Origin: Azorinus chamasolen
Lineage: Eukaryota; Mollusca; Bivalvia; Cardiida; Solecurtidae
Assembly: GCA_963576725.1 (NCBI GenBank)
Contig: OY755241.1
Coordinates: 25,146,449-25,210,448, forward strand
Length of the DNA stretch: 64,000 nt
Reading direction: 5' to 3'
The notes under the pieces: generated by a model
Told to the model about the DNA's origin: nothing
The model's input: only the letters and a program-made list of their open reading frames with translations
Database searches by the model: none
In this document: positions 11,144 through 21,803 of the stretch, in pieces
How positions within the stretch are numbered: position 1 is the first letter of the stretch
Layout of the letters: every line of letters begins with the position of its first letter
Position numbers and translations under genes: made by a program

Positions 11144-12258
11144 CTAAAACTTGTCACAAGATGCACAGTCTCGCTGAAAATGTTGGCAATAAAAGCTATG
11201 ACTTAAATCAAGTGGATCTATATCTAAATACATGTAGCAACCACGGAACGACCGGAAGTAGTCACCAAATTTGCACGTGTAATTCTCATCTGAATTATCG
11301 AGACAAAGTTTCATACAGTCTTGAGTGCTGTTTACTATTGTAAATTTGACTATGTTAGTATTAAGTGTTCTCAATGTGTCCACTATTTGAAAAGAATTGC
11401 CATATCGTCCGGAACAAACAGCCACGCAAGAAAGATTGCAAGGGTCGTGCGAGAGTCCAACTTTACACATACAACGGTTGTTTCTACATTCGGAATCTGT
11501 GTCGATGCAATCACTGGAGCTATTACAGTGCCGCGCATTGAGACTTTGCAGGCTGGAAACTGACTCCACGTTCCGTTAACACATTCGACATTATCTCGAC
11601 CCTGTAACACCAAACCGTCGATGCATGCCAATGTAATATTGGTCATTTCATATAATGGACGTGTAACATCTTGGAGCGAACTGAAATCCAACTTTCCTGT
11701 TGACGTCATGACCTCTATATGAGTCACAGCCATCGTTTTGCTCGCGAGTGTAAATCTTGGACAGACTTTTCTACACCTTCCATACGTAGACCATAGGTCA
11801 GATTCGACGCATGTTGTTGTTCCTAGTCAATCTATTTCATAACCAGTGTCACATACCAGCGCTCTTGTTGACCCATTATTGTTCATATTTCCAAAGGAAA
11901 ACATGTTAGGTAGAACTAATTCACCGCACGCCATTGTATCCGATAAAGAACAGTCTGTCTGGTCAGCATGTTTCACCTTAATTCCCGCGTTCAGTTTGCG
12001 AATTAAGGACCATCCCTGACATTGTTTGTCGGTTATGTTAGACTCTGAATCAAATATTTCACAGATTGACAGTTTCACATTGTAACTGACAAACACACAA
12101 CTCTTTAAACAGTAACAGTTTCGGGCACACACTATCAGCGATCGTCCGTGATGCTTAAGACCCGGCGTGTTTTCAACACACACGTTGTACATATATTCTA
12201 AAGCAAATGAACCTAATCCAAACCACAGACATAGCCAGGAAACAAATGATACATCCAT
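11144..12258 (-). pseudogene. Secreted PAN-CCP-EB-PAN protein, interrupted
   Basis: Read from ATG at 12258 on the minus strand. Residues 1-19 form a signal peptide (MDVSFVSWLCLWFGLGSF). A PAN/apple-like cysteine module follows (NCYCLKSCVFVSYN), then CCP/sushi segments (CGELVLPN; NITLACIDGLVLQG, NGTWSQFPAC), an EB-type module (CNSSSDCIDTDSECRNNRC) and a second PAN-like module to a stop at 11144. Two defects are visible: TGA at 11829-11827 inside the first sushi segment, in the same frame as the sequence on both sides, and a frame change near 11530-11560 between sushi and EB modules. No splice sites explain them. The layout resembles secreted or surface lectin-like proteins of molluscs. The role is unknown. 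Confidence 0.7.
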
Positions 12259-12332
12259 CTCAGTATGCTGTAAATAGAAATAGAACGCCCGTTTTGAAAA
12301 TTGTTTTGGAAATTATACCAGAACTACAGATA

Positions 12333-12475
12333 AAGGTGCGTACCCAAATACTAAAATCGTCACCTCTCCACCAAACCCTATACAGTGATCACTCTTTAGA
12401 ACCTTCTCGGAGAAGTAATGGAGTTATTCTTGAAAATGTTTAAATTTTCGAGTTTTATCTGGAGCTCTAGAGTAT
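12333..12475. repeat. Dispersed repeat 'AAGGTGCGTAC', copy 1
   Basis: Shares AAGGTGCGTAC, TCTCCACCAAACCCTAT, GTGATCACTCTTTAGAA and a TTATCTGGA end with 13508-13697. The hairpin arm is shortened here. Confidence 0.65.
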
Positions 12476-12534
12476 ACGGTAAAACATCGATTATGCGAAA
12501 ACACAAACAAGTATCAAAATCGACCTTTAAGACA

Positions 12535-12625
12535 GGTGGCAGCTTAATGCATGGAGAAAATCATGCAGAAAGCCCCTCTGGGAGCTTGTTTTAGGCATTT
12601 AATCATGCATTAATTAGCAGTCAGC
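12535..12625. repeat. Foldback repeat remnant, family F
   Basis: CAGGTGGCAGCTTAATGCA, ATCATGCAGAAAGCCCCTC and GGGAGCTTGTTTTAGGCA mark an imperfect copy of the foldback family at 46701-46796. Confidence 0.5.
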
Positions 12626-12861
12626 TACCTAAAAGAATCTACTCACAATTTACTTTTCTTCATTTACTGAAATATAATATAATGCTGTATCGAACAGTCA
12701 ATTTTATCTACATGTATATTTATTTTAACAGTCCAAATGCTAAAATTTCAAAGTGAAATGATCCATCAATGTTTTACGAAATAGTCGGTCCAAAATGAAA
12801 ATACCGGTATATTATTTTGAAATAGGTTATTAAATGGTAAACCGTACATCCTCTGATCAGT

Positions 12862-12935
12862 ATCGAAAAAGACTATAGTACTAAGTAGTACGTTAATGTA
12901 CTAGTTGCTATAAATAAACTATAGCCTTTTTCGAT
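12862..12935. repeat. Palindrome around TACTAAGTAGTA
   Basis: ATCGAAAAAGACTATAG is inverted as CTATAGCCTTTTTCGAT about 40 bp later, with a smaller palindrome inside. Probably a small foldback element. Confidence 0.55.
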
Positions 12936-13507
12936 CTAGTGCCAGTGGTACATTGCATTCTGCATACGAAGGTTTATCATTTTCTAGTCTTTAGTGTATG
13001 ACTCACATGAATCTTCGCTGACTACCGAATATATAACAACAGAATAGAAGTTTTGGAGCTTTCTGCAAGAACACCTGCCTAAAAATATCTATGTTTTCTC
13101 TACTTGAATTCCGTTCTTTTTCCGAGGTTTTACAGTATATACATGGACCGGACTGAAAAACATTTTGATGGCTTGTCGAATAGTCTACATTAACTTGTCA
13201 CAGTTTTCAATTATTTACAAGCCGTAAATTGCTGTTAACCCTGATATATTTCACTTGACAGCAATACGTTGGAGGAGGAGTCGTTTCGACACGTTGACTA
13301 ATTCATCTGCCACTCTAACTAAAGACGCGTTTGTGTCCATAAGGTATCCTCTCTCTGTTGGACTTTGGGTTGAAGATTGCTTCACTCGACCAGTTGGACA
13401 ACCGTAAACCATCTACATAATAGCCAGTGATTGTCTATCAATCTGGCATCTGGCTGGTATCCCGTAATTCAAATTGACAAAGCCTAGTACTTAATGTAGA
13501 GCCACAT

Positions 13508-13697
13508 AAAGGTGCGTACTCAAATACTGAATTCTTCATTTCTCCACCAAACCCTATTCTGTGATCACCCTTTAGAATCGCCTCTTCGAAACGATTCTAA
13601 AGAGTGATCACAGTATATGTATAGGGTTTTGGTGGAGAAATAAAGAAGTTATTCCTGAAAATGATTTAATATACGCAACTTATCTGGATCGCTGGTA
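13508..13697. repeat. Dispersed repeat 'AAGGTGCGTAC', copy 2, with hairpin
   Basis: The better copy. TTTCTCCACCAAACCCTAT, TGTGATCACC and CTTTAGAATCG at 13540-13590 are mirrored at 13592-13650 to form a hairpin of about 105 bp. The outer part matches 12333-12475. Confidence 0.65.
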
Positions 13698-13743
13698 ATA
13701 GCGATTGAATGTTATACAACTAATAGTCTTATACCTATTTTAA

Positions 13744-13779
13744 ACCTTCCCCTGTTCAATATTTATTCCAAATTTCAAT
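13744..13779 (+). mobile_element. MITE family A, left part split by the DIRS element
   Basis: ACCTTCCCCTGTTCAATATT followed by TATTCCAAATTTCAAT is the family A left end. The match stops where the DIRS element begins. The next phrase of family A, ACCAACTGAATATTCATG, resumes at 20694. Confidence 0.8.
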
Positions 13780-13796
13780 TTTATTATCAAAAATAC

Positions 13797-13950
13797 CTTA
13801 CCTGCTATGTTTAGCTACTATACCAGTATGCTTTTAACACCTTCCGGAATTTTTTGGTGCCACCACCTGCCTATGCCCTGATTTTGTCATGACCCGGACA
13901 CATGCGGTCCGCGATTTAGACCTAATCACAATAATCCTCATTCTATTTCC
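13797..13950 (+). repeat. DIRS left inverted terminal repeat
   Basis: About 154 bp, inverted at 20501-20654 with very few mismatches. Shared phrases include CTTACCTGCTATGTTTAGC, AACACCTTCCGGAATTTTTT and GGACACATGCGGTCCGCG. Confidence 0.92.
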
Positions 13951-14133
13951 GGAAGGCTTACTGTACAGACGTGTATCGACAGTGATAAGGTCAGTCAGAA
14001 CAAACACCACACTCTGGAAATTCGAAGACAATTCGAATACTACTTGGATACGCTCCAATTTATTTTGAAATTAATCATATCGTATTCTATACTTGATATT
14101 GATTTTACTCCAAAAAGCTCTCGTAAAATTGCA

Positions 14134-17100
14134 ATGCCCCAAATACGAGGCGCGTGCAACCACAGGAAGGGAGACTGGGATTCACACAAGACCTGTCTCT
14201 CTTGCTGTGGTTGCAGAGCATCATCTCCGTGCGACACTTCTCTTAAGTGGTCACAGGAGAAATGGAAGCAAGCAGCTTCCAGACGGACGCATGCGAGCCG
14301 GGCTGCTAAAAAGTGTGCATCTACAGATGCACGCTCGCAGCGGTCCGACTCGCCTGCGTCCAGTCGCAGCGTGGCGGGGGCCCGATCAAGGGATCGCTCG
14401 CCACTGCTGAGCGACTCGGCAGCCGAATTATCGGCTGCCAACCCTCCCAAATCACTTGGGAAAGGTGCCGACCTATTCGCACGTGGCACCGGGCAGAAAT
14501 TGCCCGGTGACGTCATAGGCCCGGCCATTACCTCGCCAGGCACCGGGCAACATTTGCCCGGACCCGGCGCCGGGTATAAATTGACTGGGCCCGGCTCCCA
14601 CCATACCTCGCCGGGTCCCGGCTCCGGGCAACATTTGCCCGGACCCGGCGCCGGGTATAAATTGACTGGGCCCGGCTCCGGCCATGCCTCGCCGGGTCCC
14701 GGCTCCGGGCAAAATTTGCCCGGCCCGGGTTTACCTAATCCCGGCCCCGGCCAAAACTTACCGGGTGAATTACCCGGCCCGTCTTACCTGGTCCCGGCTC
14801 CGGCCATGACTCGCCGGGTCCCGGCTCCGGGAATAATTTACCCGGCCCGGCTTTACACTCCGGTCATCCCGGGCAGATTAATTTGCCCGGCGATAATGAG
14901 ACTGCGTCTTACGCAGACACTCGCCGGCCATCGGACTTTGTTTCCCAGCGATTGTACCGCACAGTGCATCAACCGAATGTAGACACTACAATGTCGGCTC
15001 TGCACGATAGCACTCGCGGATCTCCGGCTAAACCTTCAGGGCATGAAACGCCCCAGAAGCGAGAAAGCCGCGGTGATTCACGGAGACATTCAGTGAGCTC
15101 CCGAGGTTCATCCCGAACCGGAAGTAGTTCAAGCTCTTCCGGAAGTGGATCTTCCACAAGCCCTCACCATTATAGGAGAGGCCATCGGAGTAATTCTCGG
15201 CGGCGCAAACGCACTAGGAGTCCTTCCAGGCGTCGGCGCTCGCATTCGAGACACTCCCGGCGGCGCATGCGCACTCGGAGTTCTTCCAAGCGTCGGCGCT
15301 CGCATTCTAGAAGCCATTCTAGACGCCGTTCACGTTCGAGGAGCCCCTCGAGACGTCGGCGCTCACGTTCTAGAAGTGATTCTAGACGGCGTACATCTAG
15401 AAGTCGATCGCGCTCTCATAGGAGGCATCGGTCTAGGCGAGTATCTCACACGAAATCATCTCGCCGACACCTCTCTCCATCCAAGAGTAGACATGAGTCT
15501 AAACGCTCTACACGTCCTACTCCTGTGCATAAACAGAGCGGTCGCCAGGAACTCTTCCGGTGATACCGGAAAGAGAAATGCCCCCCCCCCCGGATGTACG
15601 CCCCCCCCCCGGACATGCAATTGCCCCCCCGGTCAACTGCCCCCCCCCCCGGACATACAAATTTTGCCACCCCGGTCATCTGCCCCCCCGGTCATTCCTA
15701 TTGTATCAATAGGACAACCGCTGGCGGCCCTGCACACCGGCAATCAGTTTGCACACCCACATAGGGTAGTGGCAAACCAAATTGAGCAAAATCAGTCAAC
15801 CCAATTGACTTCGGCACACGGTTTGAGGCCTCATATGACTTCTACTAGAGTCACACAGAGCCTCCCGTCAAACGCCACACCTTCAAACCCAAATACTATT
15901 TGGATAAGAAACGAATCTGGCATTCTGGAGATGGCGAACATTGAGCCGTTGATACACAATCCGGTCTCTAGTTCGAGCCTCCCTGCGTTTCTGCCTAACA
16001 GGCCACCGTGGCCCCCCCCTTTCTATAAGGGCACCGGTTGACGACTCTCTTATGCTGGAAGGTGACAATGTCACTGTGGTACCCAGCAATAGAGACACTA
16101 TGGCCCCCCCGGAACTACATCCGGACTTGTTCATGAGTAATGGCGATCGCCCTGATCCCCCCCCCCTCTGAACCAGATGGCTCAGAAGCGGGACAGGAGC
16201 TAGATCAATACTACCTGGCCCCAATCAACCAGGTGTATGAGGCCATGTTTAGTTCACTAGATGAGGAGAGTTGCCCTCGACCTCCTCAGACAGTTATCAG
16301 GGAACCGGTAACTGTCACCGAGAGGAGGGCCCGCAAGCGTGAGCCCGACAGAGTCGGCCGCTCCGCGCGGGCAGACTTACGTCTACCGATCGGTTCTGCC
16401 ACCACGGCGGTTTTCCAGGCCTTGGAGCTGGCAAACAAAGTCAATGCCAATCAGGTCTGGAAAGCCCCAAAGGACTCTTCGGATCCTAAACCGGTGGAGG
16501 GTGGCAAGAGTTATAAACCTCCTGTGCCTGATCCCAAGACAGGGTTAGATCTGTCCAAGATCCCCCACCTAGACAATGACGCGGGGAAACTGAAGCAGAT
16601 TTCAGTCCCCACAGCTTCATCAGTCGCTAGTATTCCATACTCTATGCTGGAGTCGTGGGAATTACGCGAGAGGAAGGCATTAGGGCTAGCCAATCAATTG
16701 GACCTGATGGCAGCCTCTGCCTTTGAGATGTCCTGTGAACTTACGGATGCAGTGCCCGAAGAACTTCGGGCACTTCTCATCCACCTGTCTCGCACGACGC
16801 AGGTGTTGTCCTACAACTCTGCGTCGTCGATGGCGGAAATGTTACGTTTCCGCCGAGACATGGTTCTCGAGACGATCACACCCGGTTTCATGCTGGAACC
16901 GGGTATGACATCTCTCAGGACGGCCCCCTTTACAGCTGACACGCTGTTTGGGGGGCGCATCAACGCTGCGTTAGCTGCCGACAAGGACGACCAGCTGCAC
17001 GCTTCGTTGGCACGGGGTAGCATTAACCAACGCTCGGGCGGAGTTTTTAAACAACCTAAAGTTTCAAAATCCCCCGCAGCAGCCCCTCAGTCCAGGAAGG

Positions 17101-17270
17101 GAGGACGAAAAAGCACCTTTAATAGGCGCTCGATCATCCCCCCTCCTGGAGGCCAGAACCGGCAACCTTCATTTAAGAAGGGCCCCGGTAAAGGCCGTTT
17201 CTCGAAGGCCGAGTCTAAGGACTCCAAGCCTTCTCCCTACAAGCGCGGCCCTCCAAAGGGCCAGCCCTAG
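14134..17270 (+). pseudogene. DIRS ORF1 (gag-like), frame broken
   Basis: Probably the structural protein ORF, from ATG at 14134 to the stop at 17270. The first frame (to 14982) has a Cys/His cluster (CNHRKGDWDSHKTCLSCCGC), then Gly-Pro repeats with a 27-residue period (81-bp DNA repeat, units at 14551 and 14632). The frame then changes near 14776-14790. At 14883-15563 a strongly arginine-serine-rich domain follows, like the RS domains of splicing factors. Later frames continue through Pro-rich C-runs (15581-15591, 15640-15650, 16012-16019, 16157-16166). The last block (16140-17270) is a conserved-looking 376-codon segment ending in a basic tail. At least three changes coincide with C-runs. 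Confidence 0.75.
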
Positions 17271-17301
17271 GGACTCGCCCTTTCTGCCGCCCCCGCCTCC
17301 G

Positions 17302-20246
17302 ATGCCGGAGATACCAGTTGGAGCCAGGTTGGTGTTCTTCACCGAACGCTGGCTCCAAATAACAACAGACGCGTGGGTCCACTCCCTTGTGTCAAGCGGC
17401 CTCACCTTCCAATTCAAGGAAAGGCCGCCTCTCTCACGCGTTCCAATCGAACTGGTATCTTCGCATCCACATATCCCAGACGCCATTCTCGGTCTTCTGG
17501 GAAAACAGGCGGTGGAAAGGGTTCAAGACGTCCGGTCTCCAGGCTTTTACAGCCGTCTCTTTCTTGTACAAAAGAAAAACGGCTCATGGAGACCCGTCAT
17601 AGACCTGAAAGTGCTAAACAACTTCCTAGTGAAGCCCACTTTCAAAATGGAGACTCCGGCCCTCATCCGGAAATCCATCAGACCCATGCATTGGGGTGTG
17701 TCTCTGGACCTGGAAGATGCATTCTTTCATGTCCCAATCCACACCAGCTACCGGAAGTACCTACGGTTCGCATATCGCGGCCAGGTGTACCAGTTCCGTG
17801 CTATGCCGTTTGGGTTGGCAATAGCACCTCGAGTTTTCACAAAACTCATGGCTGCTGTAGGTGCACACCTACGTCTGCGAGGTGCCCTACTCCTTCAGTA
17901 CTTCGACGATTGGTTACTACACCAACTGAACCGCGAAGTACTGTTGTCCAACCTACAATTCGCATGGAACGAGCTCCTTTCTTTAGGGCTCCTCCTCAAC
18001 GCGAAGAAATCGGAACTAGTTCCAACTCAAGACTTTACGTTTGTGGGAATGAATTTCCTCACACAAACGAACAGAGTCAGAGTTTCTCGGCAGAGAATCG
18101 CAGACCTTCTGACGCGGGTCAGATGGGTCCTGTCTCAACCTTTTCTCACTGCCAAACAGTTCCAATCTCTCAACGGTATCCTGAGCTCTGTCTCAGACTT
18201 CGTAGTTCTAGGGCGGCTTTACCTCCGCCCTCTACAGATCTACCTGTCAGATCGTTGGAAGTGGACAAGAGAAAATCAGCTAGCTCTGATTCCTATTCTC
18301 CCTTCCCTGGTTCCACACCTTCACTGGTGGCTCAACGAGCAAGTGTTGCTGGAGGGAGTTCCACTACTCCCTCCACAACCGTCCCTGCATCTCATCACGG
18401 ATGCAAGCATGGTGGGCTGGGGAGCCCACCTGGAACCACTCAGCGTGACGGTGTCGGGCACATGGTCTCCACAGGAAACCAAGCTCCACATCAACAATCT
18501 GGAAATGAGGGCAGCTCATCTGTCTGTCCTCCACTTCCAAGAGCACATTCGAAACGAGTGCGTTTCACTGTCGACAGACAACACCTCGGTGGTGTCTTAC
18601 ATACAGTGCCAGGGGGGAACACACTCCCGCTCTCTGTTTCAAGAGACGAAGGTCCTCCTGGACTTGTGCAGGGCCCTCAACGTCTCAATATCAGCCAAAC
18701 ACATTCCGGGTCGCCTCAATGCATTGGCGGACGGTTTGTCTCGCAAACACCAGCTTCTTCCTTCGGAGTGGACACTCCATCAGGAAGTAGCGAATCTGAT
18801 ATTCTATCAGCTGGGAGAGCCAATGGTCGATCTGTTCGCAACAAGGAACAATCACCGCCTCCCCCTGTACGTAAGCCCAGTTTACGACCCAGCGGCTTGG
18901 GCAGTAGACGCGCTTTCGTTCGATTGGGACCGACTGGAGGCTTACGCCTATCCCCCGCCAATCCTGATCCCTCAGATCCTAGCCAAGATCAGAGTGAGCA
19001 ATTGCCAGATCCTCCTGGTGGCCCCCTGGTGGCCCAGGAGATCATGGTTCAACGACCTCCTAGGTCTGCTCAGAGCCCTCCCCAGGAGTCTGTCCAGCAG
19101 GCCAGACCTCCTGTCACAGAGAGGCAACCGACACGCGGACCCAGACATGTTCCACCTACACGTCTGGCCGTTATCCAGCAATCTCTCCGTAAGAAACGCT
19201 TTTCTTCGAGAGCAGCAGCCCTCATTGCATCTGCAAGACGGCAATCCACCAGATCGGTATATGACTCCAGATGGAACAGATGGTACCGATTGGTGTGTTC
19301 GAAGGCAAATTGATCCACTCAATCCCTCTACTAGACGGATAGCGGATTTTCTTATCTACCTGTTCGATGAGAAAAAGCTGTCGCTTAGTTCCATCAAAGG
19401 TTATAGATCCATGCTTTCTCAAACCCTGGCCTTTCACAAATCTTCTAAGGTTTGTTCGGACCCTACGATTTCCGAGCTCATACGAGCAATGGAACTCAAA
19501 CGTCCAGTTACCAGATCACTTGCTCCCAAGTGGGATCTAGCTTGTGTACTTTGGTCTCTGACTAAGGCCCCCTATGAGCCATTGGCTCAAGCGACCCTAC
19601 AGTTGTTAACTTGGAAAACAGTGTTCCTTCTAGCCATGGCTTCAGCCAAGCGCAGAAGTGAGCTTCATGCTTTCTCTGTAGAGGATCGCCATCTTCGTTT
19701 TGATTCCTCAGACGGCTCGGTTACGTTGTTGTGTCAACCCGGCTTTTTAGCCAAAACCCAGCTTCCGTCTACGGCTCCTAAGCCGATTAAGATTCCCAGT
19801 CTTTCCCGCACCTGCGGCGAAAACGACGAGGATAGACTATTGTGCCCGGTGCGGGCTCTCAAATTCTATCTGAAAAGAGTGAAACCTTTTCGCGGCACAC
19901 GCAAAAGGCTTTTTCTCCCTTTAAAAAGGGGGGGGGGGACGTGTCTGCGGCCTCCATCTCTCGTTGGGTTTCTTCGACAATTAAGAAAGCTTACTCATCA
20001 CTCTCTTCTAGAGATCTATCTCTATTCAAGATTAGAGCGCATGAAGTCAGAGCTTTGTCGACATCCTGGGCTTTTGTAAATCACACACCCCTAGCGGATG
20101 TGTTACAAGCGGCTTTTTGGAGGAATTCCACCACCTTTTCAACGTTCTATCTGCGTTCGTTCGAAAGTCAACATGATAATCTATACATGTTAGGCCCTTT
20201 AGTGGTGGCACAAACTGTGGTGACTGCGACGGAACATACTGACTAG
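17302..20246 (+). CDS. DIRS pol: RT-RNase H-MT-like-tyrosine recombinase
   Basis: The open frame from 17302 runs 925 codons. Reverse transcriptase: motif A Asp136 (SLDLEDAFFHVP) and the box YFDD at 200-203. RNase H: Asp367 (LITDAS), Glu401 (NNLEMRA), Asp426 (STDNTS), Asp477 (GRLNALADGLSR). Residues about 508-600 (VDLFATRNN; DPAAWAVDA; ILLVAPWWP) match the methyltransferase-like segment of DIRS elements. A tyrosine recombinase starts near 670 with the catalytic Arg in SAKRRSEL (about 785). An 11-G run at 19928-19938 then throws the frame: this frame ends at 20079, while the HxxR block (20040-20051) and the catalytic Tyr codon (20148-20150) are in another frame, open to 20246. The G-run is one base short or two long. 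Confidence 0.9.
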
Positions 20247-20364
20247 TACACTATTCCGTGAAAGTTCATACCATAACTAACGAAGACTAGCTGAGAACCT
20301 TGGTTAATGGGTTTTGCTGTGATGGGGAGCAACACGCTAACCTTCCCGCCTCAGCTGCAAACTC

Positions 20365-20452
20365 AGCTAAACATAGCAGGTAAGGTATTTTTGATAATAA
20401 AACAAATTTTTTAAGTAAAATTCATTTTAATTATAAAATACTTACCTGCTAT
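20365..20452 (-). repeat. DIRS internal complementary region
   Basis: 20365-20402 is the reverse complement of the left outer end (13779-13815). 20402-20452 is the reverse complement of the right outer end (about 20644-20693). The two pieces abut, sharing one or two bases, like a joined circle junction. This is the diagnostic DIRS1 feature used as a template to complete the ends. Confidence 0.92.
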
Positions 20453-20500
20453 AGGTAACGCCCACCTCCCACCCCGCTCTGCGTTCTGTTATATTATTGC

Positions 20501-20654
20501 GGAACTAGAATGAGGATTATTGTGATTAGGTCTAAATCGCGGACCGCATGTGTCCGGGTCATGACAAAATCAGGGCATAGGCAGGTGGTGGCACCAAAAA
20601 ATTCCGGAAGGTGTTAAAAGCATACTGGTATAGTAGCTAAACATAGCAGGTAAG
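20501..20654 (-). repeat. DIRS right inverted terminal repeat
   Basis: Inverted partner of 13797-13950. The right outer extension to 20693 (AATTAAAATGAATTTTAC and on) is unlike the left one but is copied in the internal complementary region. Confidence 0.92.
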
Positions 20655-20693
20655 TATTTTATAATTAAAATGAATTTTACTTAAAAAATTTGT

Positions 20694-20760
20694 ACCAACT
20701 GAATATTCATGTACAATATAGCTATAATGAAATACGAAAGGTGGAACCTTGTAGCGTATC
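20694..20760 (+). mobile_element. MITE family A, resumed after DIRS insertion
   Basis: ACCAACTGAATATTCATG, GCTATAATGAAATACG and AAGGTGGAACCTTGTAGC match the middle of family A. Beyond about 20760 the match fades and the central palindrome is not recognisable. Confidence 0.75.
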
Positions 20761-20939
20761 ACTTTTATTAAATGTCAGAACGCTTTTTAAGATCTCTAAA
20801 CTGCTAAAAGCATGTCTCACGTGGCAGAGAAAATGTTTAATAATTTATTTGTTGAAAGCTGTTAACAGTTTTACGACGTGAAGTAAGAAAAATAAAACAG
20901 AAATCAATCGGGAAATTAGGAAATGACACATAAGTCCAG

Positions 20940-21360
20940 AGCAACACCAGAATCACAAGTGAAGTACACGCTCACACACATGCACAATCACACATGCACG
21001 CTCACACACATGCACGCTCACACATGCACGCGCACACACACACATATATGTATACAGTAAAATGTAAAAAAGTAGTAAAAGTCAAACAGGAAAAGCCACA
21101 CACAAGACGCAACCATCACTAAAACATCGATAGAGCAAGTACTACACAACCACACACATACACACACACATCCAGACTCAAACACGAAGTGGAATTTAAA
21201 ACATGAACACACGCACAAGTACAAAGCCACCAGACAAACACAAATGTAAGGGTGAACACACAACCACATATACACACACAACGAGATATAAATTTTAACC
21301 ATGAACAAACGCACAAGTACAACTACACAAAAACACCAAACAAACATACACATTGGAACG
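20940..21360. repeat. CA-rich low-complexity sequence
   Basis: Imperfect CACA/CACGC repeats with a duplicated block (AACACACGCACAAGTACAA near 21208 against AACAAACGCACAAGTACAA near 21303). Open frames here are Cys/Val-rich artefacts of the repeat. Confidence 0.65.
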
Positions 21361-21664
21361 ATCAGTGGCAAAATCGCTACTGGGGGTTTAAACCGGTTTA
21401 CGGACGTCCTAACCTCACATTTATCTCAAAGTCACCCTAGTTAAACAAACAGTGTATATAAAGTTATCCCCGCCGGACTTCCCCACAACATAGACGACGG
21501 TAAACACATGACAAAATGTAAAACATAGCATAAAAACTGTGAAAGTCCGTCTAATATGTACTCAATGATTTTGCTGAAGTCAGACCAACTGCAGGGAAGC
21601 CATCAACCCTTCTTAACCGGACTTCTAGTAGAGAAGAATTCAGATACTTTTAGACAAGTGATTA

Positions 21665-21735
21665 CTTAATGCAGGGTGAAAGTCATACAAAAAACTCCTC
21701 TATGAGCTTTCTGTATGACTTTCACCCTGCAATTA
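21665..21735. repeat. Foldback, GCAGGGTGAAAGTCAT arms
   Basis: GCAGGGTGAAAGTCATACA and its inverse TGTATGACTTTCACCCTGC enclose AAACTCCTCTATGAGCTTT. Sequence after it (TCTCCAAGGCCGATATCTAC) is shared with the foldback split by the LINE at 39349. Confidence 0.75.
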
Positions 21736-21803
21736 CGCTGTCACCTGTCTCCAAGGCCGATATCTACACTAAATAAAATGTCCAGTTTAAAAACCTTCAT
21801 GCC

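Larger units (their letters stand above)
13780..20693 (+). mobile_element. DIRS-type tyrosine-recombinase retrotransposon
   Basis: A 6.9-kb element with the full DIRS1 plan: inverted terminal repeats (13797-13950 and 20501-20654), a gag-like ORF, a long pol ORF with RT, RNase H, methyltransferase-like region and tyrosine recombinase, and an internal complementary region (20365-20452) matching both outer ends. Edges come from where that internal region stops matching the outer ends and where the interrupted MITE resumes. No target duplication beyond about one base is seen, as expected for recombinase integration. Both ORFs are disrupted at homopolymers, so this copy is inactive unless those runs are sequence errors. 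Confidence 0.92.

Noticed and set aside
14040..14712. Minus-strand frames opposite the Gly-Pro repeat
   Set aside because: They mirror the GC-rich gag repeat and have no independent support.
17373..19313. 646-codon frame overlapping DIRS pol
   Set aside because: It is a shadow in another frame of the pol ORF, Ser/Pro/Arg-rich and without domains.
19928..20246. Programmed ribosomal frameshift in the recombinase
   Set aside because: The site is a bare G11 run inside the recombinase domain, so length error or mutation is simpler than a programmed signal between two domains.
21018..21440. Cys/Val-rich frames in the CA-rich tract
   Set aside because: Repeat-driven composition, overlapping on the same strand in different frames.
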